Source: Opitutaceae bacterium (lineage in GTDB: Bacteria; Verrucomicrobiota; Verrucomicrobiia; Opitutales; Opitutaceae). From it: a stretch of DNA of 5,701 nt. Under the pieces are notes generated by a model. It ran no database searches and was not told where the DNA came from. It saw nothing but the letters and a program-made list of their open reading frames with translations. Shown piece after piece: positions 1 through 5,684 of this stretch (its first letter is position 1; every line of letters begins with the position of its first letter). Location: contig JAISTY010000227.1 in NCBI GenBank assembly GCA_031272375.1, positions 1-5,701 of the forward strand, read 5' to 3'. A program made the translations under genes and the position numbers.

Positions 1-462
1 CTCAAATCCCTCAACGGACTCTCCGGCTCCGCCCTCAAGGCCGGGCAAATCCTCCAGCTCCCCGCGGACGAAAAAAAACCCGCTCCCGCCGCCGACGCCC
101 CCGCGTCTCCCGCGCCCGCCGCCGGCCAGCTCACCCACACCGTCATGCCCGGCGAATTCCTCGGCGGCATCGCCCGCAAATACAAGGTGCCCCTCGCCGA
201 CCTCGCCACCCTCAACAACATCCCCGACCCCCGCAAACTCCAGGCCGGGCAACTTCTGAAAATCCCCGCCGGCGGACGCCTCCCCGCCGCCGCCCCCAAG
301 CCCGTCGAGCAACAACCCGCCGCCGCGCCCGCCGCCCAACAACCCGCCGCGCCCGCGACGCAACCCGCGCCCGCCGCCCCCGTTGCCAGCCCTGAGTCCG
401 CGCCCGACGTCCCCGTCATCCAGGCCGACCCCGCCCAGCCGCCCGTCATCAACCTCCCCTGA
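1..462 (+). CDS. LysM-domain cell-wall-binding protein, 3' part only
   Basis: The frame is open from base 1 and stops at TGA 460-462, giving 153 residues; the true start lies upstream of the window. Residues 1-21 are the end of one LysM repeat, with the typical LKAGQILQLP ending. After a Pro/Ala linker, residues 46-89 form a full LysM repeat: HTVMPGEFL, then IARKYKV, LNNI, and LQAGQLLKIP. LysM domains bind the GlcNAc-containing glycan of peptidoglycan. Residues 90-153 are a Pro/Ala/Gln-rich, probably disordered tail ending in INLP, with no catalytic domain. The tail contains a 14-base direct repeat (310-323 and 337-350, nine codons apart). Any signal peptide or enzymatic domain would be outside the window, so a hydrolase with N-terminal catalysis cannot be excluded. 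Its position just before ftsW suggests a wall or division role (inference). Confidence 0.85.
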   Translation, partial: LKSLNGLSGSALKAGQILQLPADEKKPAPAADAPASPAPAAGQLTHTVMPGEFLGGIARKYKVPLADLATLNNIPDPRKLQAGQLLKIPAGGRLPAAAPKPVEQQPAAAPAAQQPAAPATQPAPAAPVASPESAPDVPVIQADPAQPPVINLP

Positions 463-586
463 CGCGTGCCGGAAAACCGGAGCCGGGGCGCCGCCCGCCC
501 CGCGCGCCCCTTCGCCGCGCCGGCCCCGCGCCGGACGCCGCCATTCTTTTCAAACCCAATTCCAAGCCGCGCAGAAAACCCGTGAC
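463..586 (+). other. Spacer between LysM gene and ftsW, with GC-rich hairpins
   Basis: This 124-base non-coding gap is the only sizeable one inside the gene run. It can form a small hairpin (CCGG 469-472 with CCGG 477-480, AAAA loop) and a stronger one (GGGGCG 485-490 with CGCCCC 496-501, 5-base loop). Neither is followed by a T run, so an intrinsic terminator is not supported. A short AT-richer stretch (about 541-565) precedes ftsW and could carry a promoter, but I see no convincing -35/-10 pair. Confidence 0.3.
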
Positions 587-1771
587 ATGAGCCTCGACAA
601 CTTCAACCCCGACGCCCCCGCGGCGCCCGCCGGACGCCACCCGTTCAACCCCGTCTCCATCATCGTCCTCTGCGCCATCGCCCTCTCCGTCATCGGACTC
701 GTCGCGATTCTCAGCACAAGATCCCATCACTTCAACAACCAGCTCATCGCCCTCGTCGCCGCCCTCGTCGCGGCCGCCATTGTCGCCTTCCTGCCATTGG
801 AAAAATGCCGCCGCTTCGTGTGGCCGCTTGCCATCGCCGGCCTGCTGCTGCTCGCCCTCACCCTCATCCCCGGCATCGGCGTGGAGCACAACGGCGCCCG
901 CCGCTGGATTTCCCTCGGTTTCGCGGAACTGCAATCCTCTGAGATCGGCAAGATGATCTTCGTCTTCGTCCTCGCCCACTACCTCGCCCTCAACCAGGCG
1001 CGGCTCGGCGGCTTCCTGCGCGGCTTCCTGTGCCCCCTCGGCATCATCGGCGCCTTTGCCGGCCTCATCGCCCTCGGCAGGGATCTTGGCTACACGGCCC
1101 TCACCGCCGCCGTCGGCCTGTCGCTGCTTTTCTTCGCCGGCGCCCGCCTGCGCTACCTCATCCCGGCGGGTCTGCTGGCCGCCGTTTCTCTGGCCGCCGC
1201 CGTCCGCCTCATGCCCAACCGCTTCCACCGCATAACCAGCTGGCTCGGCTTTGTCCTGCCCGACTGGCTCCGCGAACCGCTCGGCATCCCCGCCCCCATG
1301 CCCGATGACGTTTATCAACTCAAACAATCCCTTGCCGCCTTCGCCTCCGGCGGCGGCACCGGCGCCCACCTCGGGCAGGGACGCCAGAAGCTCAGCTTTC
1401 TGCCCGAACCCCACACGGATTTCATCCTCGCCTCCCTCGGCGAGGAGGGCGGCCTTCTCTTCACCCTCCCCGTCGCGCTGCTCTTCGTCGTCATTTTCGT
1501 CTGCGGCCTCCTCCACCTCCGGCGCGCGCCCAACCTCTTCCAATGGCTTCTCGTCTGCGGCTCGCTCCTCCTCCTCTCCCTGCAGGCCTTCGTCAACTTC
1601 GGCGCCGTCACCGGCATCCTCCCGACAAAGGGAATGCCCCTCCCCTTCCTCTCGCACGGCGGCTCCAACCTCCTCCTCATGGGCGCCATCATCGGCGTCC
1701 TCCTCAACACCCGCCGCGCCTGGAGCCGCCTCGACCCCGGCGCCGGCTTCGCCCGGAAGCTCACGGAATAA
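587..1771 (+). CDS. ftsW: FtsW, septal SEDS peptidoglycan glycosyltransferase
   Basis: This 394-residue polytopic membrane protein of the SEDS family polymerises lipid II at the division site, normally with a class B PBP (FtsI, not in this window). About ten hydrophobic segments are visible. Family motifs in order are NGARRWISLG, then QSSEIGK (usually QPSE), and RQKL followed by EPHTDF. Asp278 of HTDF matches the catalytic Asp of SEDS enzymes in the large extracellular loop. LPTKG at residues 345-349 and SHGGSN at 356-361 follow. LPTKG is typical of FtsW, whereas RodA usually has a TG-type motif there, so FtsW is preferred. The ATG at 587 gives a short polar N-terminus before TM1. An in-frame ATG at 383 would add 68 low-complexity residues and overlap the LysM gene, so it is rejected. 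No clear Shine-Dalgarno is visible. murG follows after 12 bases. Confidence 0.95.
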   Translation: MSLDNFNPDAPAAPAGRHPFNPVSIIVLCAIALSVIGLVAILSTRSHHFNNQLIALVAALVAAAIVAFLPLEKCRRFVWPLAIAGLLLLALTLIPGIGVEHNGARRWISLGFAELQSSEIGKMIFVFVLAHYLALNQARLGGFLRGFLCPLGIIGAFAGLIALGRDLGYTALTAAVGLSLLFFAGARLRYLIPAGLLAAVSLAAAVRLMPNRFHRITSWLGFVLPDWLREPLGIPAPMPDDVYQLKQSLAAFASGGGTGAHLGQGRQKLSFLPEPHTDFILASLGEEGGLLFTLPVALLFVVIFVCGLLHLRRAPNLFQWLLVCGSLLLLSLQAFVNFGAVTGILPTKGMPLPFLSHGGSNLLLMGAIIGVLLNTRRAWSRLDPGAGFARKLTE

Positions 1772-1783
1772 CCCGCGCCCGCC

Positions 1784-2878
1784 ATGACCGCGAACAACGA
1801 GATCCCTGAAACGCCTCCGCCCCCCCGCCACTACCTCGTCGCCTGCGGCGGCACCGGCGGCCACCTCGCGCCGGGCATCGCCCTCGCGCAGGCCCTCGCG
1901 CGCCGCGGCCACGCCGCCACCCTCCTCATCAGCGACAAGCCCGTTGACGCCCGCCTCGCCGGAAAATACCCCGCCCTCGGCTTCCGCAAAATCTCCGCCG
2001 CCCCGCTGTCCTTCTCCCCGAAAAAACTCGCCCGCTTCCTCGCCGCCCAGACGCGCGGCCTCCGCGAGGGCCTCCGCCTTGTCCGCGAAAAACGCCCCGC
2101 CGCCATCATCGGCTTCGGCGGCTTCACGAGCGCCGCGATCGTCGCCGCCGGCCTCCTCCGCCGCGTCCCCGTCGCCCTCCACGAGTCCAACCGCGTCCCC
2201 GGCAGGGCCACCCGCCTCCTCGCCCGCTTCGCCCGCCTCGTCTGGCTTCCCCCCGGCGTCGCCGCCCCCGGAATGGACGCCTCCAAAATCCGCTTCGCCG
2301 GCCTCCCGCTCCGCGAGGAAATCCGCCCGCTCCCGGCGGACGCGGCCCGCGCCCGCCTCGGCCTGCCCCCCGGCGGTCCCGTCCTTTCCGTCCTCGGCGG
2401 CAGCCAGGGCGCCGCGCCGCTCAATGCCTGGGCGCTCGCCGCCGCCCCCGCGCTCGCCGCCGCGGGCGTCCGCCTCCGCGTCATCACCGGCCTCGGCAAA
2501 CAACCCGCCGACGCCCCCGCCGGCGTCTGCGTCCCGTTCACCGACGACATCCCCGCGCTCCTCTCCGCCTCCGACCTCGTCGTCGCCCGCGCCGGCGCCG
2601 GAACCATCGCCGAGCTTGTCCGCTGCGAAACGCCCTCCGTCCTCGTCCCCTATCCGCAGGCCGCCGACGACCACCAGCGCGCCAACGCCCGCCATTTCGC
2701 CGCGACCGGCGCGGCCCTCGTCGTGGAGCAGGACGCCCTCGCGGGCCTCCTCCCCGTTGTCCTGTCCCTCCTCCGCGACCACGGAAAACAACTTGCCGCC
2801 ATGCGGGAAGCCCTTCGCCGACAAGCCGCCGACGACCCGCTCCCGCAAATTCTCGCCGACATCGAACGGCTTTCGTGA
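1784..2878 (+). CDS. murG: MurG, lipid II synthase (UDP-GlcNAc transferase)
   Basis: This 364-residue GT28-family enzyme transfers GlcNAc from UDP-GlcNAc to lipid I on the inner membrane face, making lipid II. The first glycine-rich loop GGTGGH is at residues 22-27, followed by LAPGIALA. The acceptor-side motif HESN is at 133-136, followed by a PG pair. The second domain opens with LGGSQG (204-209) and LNAW. The UDP-GlcNAc-binding segment is ARAGAGTIAE (Glu277), then P.P.AADDHQRANA (His297, Gln298). Length is normal for the family. The first ~15 residues are a Pro-rich extension before the first strand. No Shine-Dalgarno is visible in the C-rich 12-base gap after ftsW, so translational coupling is likely (inference). 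The stop codon overlaps a possible GTG start of murC-murB as GTGA at 2875-2878. The assignment is firm. Confidence 0.97.
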   Translation: MTANNEIPETPPPPRHYLVACGGTGGHLAPGIALAQALARRGHAATLLISDKPVDARLAGKYPALGFRKISAAPLSFSPKKLARFLAAQTRGLREGLRLVREKRPAAIIGFGGFTSAAIVAAGLLRRVPVALHESNRVPGRATRLLARFARLVWLPPGVAAPGMDASKIRFAGLPLREEIRPLPADAARARLGLPPGGPVLSVLGGSQGAAPLNAWALAAAPALAAAGVRLRVITGLGKQPADAPAGVCVPFTDDIPALLSASDLVVARAGAGTIAELVRCETPSVLVPYPQAADDHQRANARHFAATGAALVVEQDALAGLLPVVLSLLRDHGKQLAAMREALRRQAADDPLPQILADIERLS

Positions 2879-2898
2879 GGCGCCGGAAAAAAACCATG
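2875..2898 (+). promoter_or_regulatory. Start region of murC-murB: GTG 2875 versus ATG 2896
   Basis: Two in-frame starts exist. GTG 2875 overlaps the murG stop by four bases (GTGA) and would add seven basic residues (MRRRKKT). ATG 2896 lies 17 bases after the murG stop. A GAGG at 2877-2880 could act as a Shine-Dalgarno for ATG 2896, but its 15-base spacing is long. Neither start has an ideal site. ATG 2896 is preferred because the Lys/Arg stretch comes from the ribosome-site-like region and MurC homologues need no such leader. The GTGA overlap keeps the other start plausible. Confidence 0.4.
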
Positions 2899-5238
2899 CC
2901 GTCAACGCCCGCCATCCCGTCGCTCCCGCCGCCGCCCGCGCCAATCCACTGCGCCGGCGTCTGCGGCATGGGCCTCGGTCCGCTCGCCATCTACCTCGCG
3001 CGGCTCGGGTATGCCGTCACCGGCTCCGACGACGCCCCCAACCCCGGCATGGCCGCCGCCCTCGCCGCCGCTGGCGTCGCGCTTGCCCCCCCGGACAAGC
3101 TGCCGCGCGGAACGCGTTTTTTAATCCACTCCAACGCCGTCCCCCCCGCGCATCCCCTCCGGCGGGCCGCCGCGCGCCTCGGCATCCCCTCCGCCCGCCG
3201 CGGCGAGGCCCTCGCCGCCCTCGCGACAAGCCGCCGCCTCGTCGCCGTCTGCGGCTCCCACGGCAAAACCACCACGACCGCGATGCTCGTCACCGCCCTC
3301 CGCGCCGCCGGCGCCGCCCCCGATTACATCCTCGGCGCCCTCTTCGCCGGCGACAACCCGCCGCCGCCCGCCGCCCCCGGCGCCGTTCCCGCCGACGGTC
3401 CCCCCTGGCTCGTCGCCGAAATTGACGAAAGCGACGGCACCAGAGACGCCTTCTCCCCCGAAATCACCCTCGCCACCAACCTCGATTGGGACCACCCCGA
3501 CCGCTACAAAACCCGCGCCCGCCTCCTCGGCACCTTCGCGGCCCTTTTCGCCCGCACGCGCCTGAAGGTTTTTCTCAACGAAACCGCGCTTGCCGACGCC
3601 GCCCTCCCCGCCGGCGCCGCCCCGCTCACCTTCGGCCCCTCCGCCGCCGCCGATTACCGCGGCGTCCTGAAACGCTCCGGAAACGGCGTCCTCTCCATCG
3701 CGCTCTCCAACCGCTTCCCAAAGACGACGGCGCGCGTCGCCGCCCTCGGCGCCTTCAACGCCCTCAACGCCACCGCCGCCCTCGCCGTCACCCGCTTCAT
3801 CACCGCCCGCCGCGACGCCCCCGCCGCCCGCCCGCGCGCCCGCCGCGACGTCCCCGCGCCGGATTTCTCCGCCCTCCTCGCCGGCTTCCCCGGCGTCCTC
3901 CGCCGCCAGACGGTTTTGTTCAACGGCCCCGCCGCCGTTGTCATCGAGGACTACGCCCACCACCCCGCCGAGATCGCCGCGCTGCTCGCCGCGCTCCGCG
4001 CCGCCTGGCCGCGCCACCGCCTCGCCGCCGTCTTCCAATCGCACCGCTTCAGCCGCACGAAACAGTTTCTCGACGGCTTCGCTTCCGCGCTCGCCGCCGC
4101 CGACAGCGTCCACCTCCTCGAAACCTACGGCGCCGGCGAACGCCCCCTCCCCGGCGGCGGCTTGTCCGACCTCCGCGCCGCCCTCCGCAAAACCGCCCCG
4201 AACCTCCCCGTCTCCGCGGGCGCGCCCGCGTTGGAAAAAATTTCCGCGACGGCGGACGCCCCCGCCGTCATCGCCTTCATCGGCGCCGGCGACATCCACC
4301 GCCACGCCCGCGCCCTCGCGCGGCGGCTTGCCTGCGCGGAATGGGACGCCCTCGCGCGGCGGCTTGTCGCGCGCCGCGAGGAACCCCTCGCCCCGAAAAC
4401 CACGCTGCGGATCGGCGGCGCCGCCCGCCTTTACGCCGAGCCGGAAAACACGGACGACCTGCGGCGGCTTGTCCGCGCCGCGCGGGAGGCCGGCGTCCCC
4501 GTTTTCATGCTCGGACGCGGCTCGAACCTCGTCGTTCCCGACAACGGCCTCGACGCCCTTGTCATCGCCCTGCGCGGCCCCGGATGGGAGCGCGTGGAGT
4601 TGCTTCCAAACGGGGACATTTTCGCGGCGGCGGGTTGTCGCCTGCAACGCCTCTGCGCCTTCGCGATGAGCCGCGGCATCGCCGGCTTCGAGGCGCTCGC
4701 GGGCATCCCCGCCAGTCTCGGTGGCGCGCTCCGCATGAACGCCGGCGCGCACGGCGTCTCCCTTCTCGAACGCGTCGTGGAACTCCACCGCCTTTCCCCC
4801 GCCGGAAACGTTGCCAGGCTGCCGCGCGGACGCCTCGGCGCGGGCTACCGGCGTTGCGCCGCGCTGGAAAAAACCGGCGCCATCGCCCTCGGCGCCGTCC
4901 TGCGCGGAACCGGCGCCGACGCCCCCGAAGCCATCGCCGCGCGGATGCGGGCGTTCGCCGCGCAACGCCGCCGCTCGCAGCCCCGCGAGCCGAGCGCCGG
5001 CTGCGTTTTCCGCAACCCGCCGGGCGATTCCGCCGGACGCCTCATTGACGCCGCCGGACTGAAAGGCCTGCGCGTCGGCGGCGCGAGGGTCTCGCCCGTC
5101 CACGCGAATTTCATTGTGAACACCGGCGGCGCGACAGCCGCCGACTTCCTCGCGCTCGCGCGGCTCGTCCGCGAAAAAGTCGCCCAAAAACACGCCCTCA
5201 CCCTCGCGCCGGAAATCCTTTTCCCCGGCGGATTGTGA
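2896..5238 (+). CDS. murC-murB: MurC-MurB fusion: UDP-MurNAc:L-Ala ligase plus UDP-MurNAc dehydrogenase
   Basis: This single 780-residue cytoplasmic protein joins two consecutive peptidoglycan steps. MurC (residues ~1-480) is an ATP-dependent Mur ligase. It shows GVCGMG near the N-terminus, P-loop GSHGKTTTT (120-128, Lys124), EIDESDGT (175-182), TNLDWDH (194-200), EDYAHHP (351-357), FQSHRFSRT (380-388) and GAGDI (463-467). ESDG favours MurC over Mpl. MurB (~485-780) is an FAD-dependent, NADPH-using reductase of type II. It shows TTLRIGG (502-508), LGRGSNL (539-545), GIPASLGGA (603-611) with MNAGAHG, active-site-like YRR (651-653), SAGCVFRNP (700-708), HANFIVN (736-742) and the C-terminal Glu773. 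Each half is close to normal enzyme length and all expected motifs are present, so both are probably active. The proton-donor Ser position is Cys703. The seam carries a 20-base direct repeat. The frame is unbroken across the junction. Confidence 0.96.
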   Translation: MPSTPAIPSLPPPPAPIHCAGVCGMGLGPLAIYLARLGYAVTGSDDAPNPGMAAALAAAGVALAPPDKLPRGTRFLIHSNAVPPAHPLRRAAARLGIPSARRGEALAALATSRRLVAVCGSHGKTTTTAMLVTALRAAGAAPDYILGALFAGDNPPPPAAPGAVPADGPPWLVAEIDESDGTRDAFSPEITLATNLDWDHPDRYKTRARLLGTFAALFARTRLKVFLNETALADAALPAGAAPLTFGPSAAADYRGVLKRSGNGVLSIALSNRFPKTTARVAALGAFNALNATAALAVTRFITARRDAPAARPRARRDVPAPDFSALLAGFPGVLRRQTVLFNGPAAVVIEDYAHHPAEIAALLAALRAAWPRHRLAAVFQSHRFSRTKQFLDGFASALAAADSVHLLETYGAGERPLPGGGLSDLRAALRKTAPNLPVSAGAPALEKISATADAPAVIAFIGAGDIHRHARALARRLACAEWDALARRLVARREEPLAPKTTLRIGGAARLYAEPENTDDLRRLVRAAREAGVPVFMLGRGSNLVVPDNGLDALVIALRGPGWERVELLPNGDIFAAAGCRLQRLCAFAMSRGIAGFEALAGIPASLGGALRMNAGAHGVSLLERVVELHRLSPAGNVARLPRGRLGAGYRRCAALEKTGAIALGAVLRGTGADAPEAIAARMRAFAAQRRRSQPREPSAGCVFRNPPGDSAGRLIDAAGLKGLRVGGARVSPVHANFIVNTGGATAADFLALARLVREKVAQKHALTLAPEILFPGGL
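4311..4366 (+). repeat. 20-base in-frame direct repeat at the MurC-MurB seam
   Basis: Bases 4311-4330 and 4347-4366 are identical over 20 bases and offset by 36 bases, exactly 12 codons. Both encode ALARRL (residues 473-478 and 485-490), one ending the MurC half and one starting the MurB half. A related but shorter match (GCGGCGGCTTGT) begins near 4461 inside MurB. Part of the identity may therefore reflect the limited Ala/Arg/Leu codon vocabulary of this genome. Confidence 0.75.
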
Positions 5239-5250
5239 GGGTGTTGGAGG

Positions 5251-5434
5251 TTCACACAAAGGGCGCCAAGGGCTTCGCGAAGGTCACAAAGTATCCAAGC
5301 CTTTGAACAGAAGATAAAAAGAACAGACTTGAAGACCCTGTTTTTATGCGGCGCCCCGCGGCAGGACACGCCCCTCTTCATTCCTCTTCTTATCTTCTGT
5401 TCAAAACCTTCGTGCCTTCGTGTCTTCGTGTGAG
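5251..5434. repeat. Composite inverted repeat after murC-murB
   Basis: The core is a near-palindrome at 5302-5405. Its outermost 16 bases (5302-5317) are the exact reverse complement of 5390-5405. Pairing each base with its mirror over 50 positions gives 33 Watson-Crick and 4 G-U pairs. It closes on a concentric GCGG/CCGC stem (5348-5351 with 5356-5359). Outside the core, TCACAC at 5252-5257 mirrors GTGTGA at 5428-5433, with AAG-rich sequence inside each. These outer arms differ in length and match only approximately. As RNA, the core would form a long hairpin just after the murC-murB stop. No T run follows, so it is not a standard intrinsic terminator. It could be a miniature mobile or REP-like unit; no transposase is present here. 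Confidence 0.7.
5408..5431 (-). repeat. Three tandem copies of CTTCGTGY, 8-base period
   Basis: CTTCGTG starts at 5408, 5416 and 5424, each unit followed by C or T. On the minus strand this reads as CACGAAG repeats. It forms the right outer arm of the composite inverted repeat; the left arm (5251-5291) carries looser AAG-containing units starting at 5259, 5268, 5280 and 5289. Translated on the minus strand, the tandem gives a TKTRRHE-like peptide, which I recall as a common product of over-called repeat ORFs (unverified recollection). Confidence 0.75.
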
Positions 5435-5448
5435 ACAAATCCCAAACC

Positions 5449-5477
5449 AACCACGGATTTGAACGGATTCCACGGAT
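5449..5477 (+). repeat. AACCAC-headed ACGGAT block, three units
   Basis: After AACCAC (5449-5454), ACGGAT occurs at 5453, 5463 and 5472, with spacings of 10 and 9 bases. The bases between units vary, so this is a spaced motif array rather than a simple tandem repeat. Confidence 0.65.
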
Positions 5478-5494
5478 GGAACTGTTTGTTGCTT

Positions 5495-5525
5495 AACCAC
5501 TAATAAACACTAATCAAACACTAAT
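5495..5525 (+). repeat. AACCAC-headed CACTAAT block, three units
   Basis: AACCAC at 5495-5500 leads into CACTAAT at 5498, 5508 and 5519, with spacings of 10 and 11 bases, close to one helical turn. Short A-rich spacers separate the units. Confidence 0.7.
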
Positions 5526-5537
5526 CCGAACTGAATT

Positions 5538-5568
5538 AACCACAGAGAACTCAAAGAAGCTCTCAAAG
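5538..5568 (+). repeat. AACCAC-headed CACAGAG/CTCAAAG block
   Basis: AACCAC at 5538-5543 is followed by AGAGAA, then CTCAAAG at 5550-5556 and again at 5562-5568, 12 bases apart. It is more degenerate than the neighbouring blocks. It is called mainly because it shares the AACCAC head and the block layout. Confidence 0.5.
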
Positions 5569-5574
5569 CCGGTT

Positions 5575-5597
5575 AGCCACTAAAATCCCACTAAAAA
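5575..5597 (+). repeat. AGCCAC-headed CACTAAAA block, two units
   Basis: AGCCAC at 5575-5580 leads into CACTAAAA at 5578 and 5589, 11 bases apart. Bases 5579-5595 match the reverse complement of 5685-5701 at 14 of 17 positions, so this block may be the left arm of an inverted repeat running off the window. Confidence 0.6.
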
Positions 5598-5684
5598 GGC
5601 GAGCAAAGCGCGCGGGGAAGAGGGAGGAAGGGGTTGGTTTGATAACATGAATAATATGAATTAGTTATAAATTATTATGGTCTG
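5598..5684. other. Non-coding stretch between mirrored CACTAAA blocks
   Basis: A purine-rich segment (about 5611-5633) gives way abruptly to AT-rich sequence. A bulged AT stem is possible (CAT 5646-5648 and AATAAT 5650-5655 with ATTATT 5671-5676 and ATG 5677-5679). The AGGGAGGA at 5621 resembles a ribosome site, but the first ATG downstream (5647) opens only five codons before TAG at 5662-5664. No gene or convincing promoter is seen. Confidence 0.45.

Noticed and set aside
383..586. Upstream in-frame ATG that would extend FtsW by 68 residues
   Set aside because: It starts inside the LysM gene, and the added segment is low-complexity Pro/Ser/Arg. The ATG at 587 gives a normal FtsW N-terminus.
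449..2944. 831-codon open frame on the minus strand opposite ftsW and murG
   Set aside because: It is codon-aligned with two well-identified genes and exists because they lack TTA, CTA and TCA codons. The product is low-complexity Gly/Ala/Glu/Arg with no recognisable domain.
1944..3425. Plus-strand 493-codon frame across murG and early murC
   Set aside because: It is a Pro/Ser/Ala/Arg-rich out-of-frame reading of genes with clear motifs, typical of high-GC DNA.
3486..5048. Plus-strand 520-codon Arg/Pro-rich frame inside murC-murB
   Set aside because: It is a shifted reading of a gene with intact MurC and MurB motifs and shows no domain of its own.
3121..5259. 712-codon open frame on the minus strand opposite murC-murB
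   Set aside because: Same cause: it is aligned with the murC-murB codons and ends exactly at that gene's TTA codon. The composition is Gly/Glu/Ala-rich and domain-free.
5302..5405. Rho-independent terminator for murC-murB
   Set aside because: The stem is long but starts with an AT-rich outer arm, has a large imperfect interior, and lacks a following T run.
4845..5450. 201-codon minus-strand frame beginning in the repeat region
   Set aside because: Its N-terminal part is a translation of the CACGAAG repeat and palindrome, and the rest is antisense to murB.
5449..5597. CRISPR array
   Set aside because: Repeat units are only 6-8 bases with 3-5 base gaps and differ from block to block. There are no spacer-sized intervals and no cas genes.
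5647..5664. Mini-ORF after a purine-rich AGGGAGGA
   Set aside because: It has only five codons (MNNMN) and the ribosome-site-like sequence is about 20 bases away.
5639..5671. Possible promoter, TTGATA with TATAAA
   Set aside because: The spacer is 21 bases, too long, and other AT-rich hexamers nearby fit no better. AT-rich DNA gives such matches by chance.
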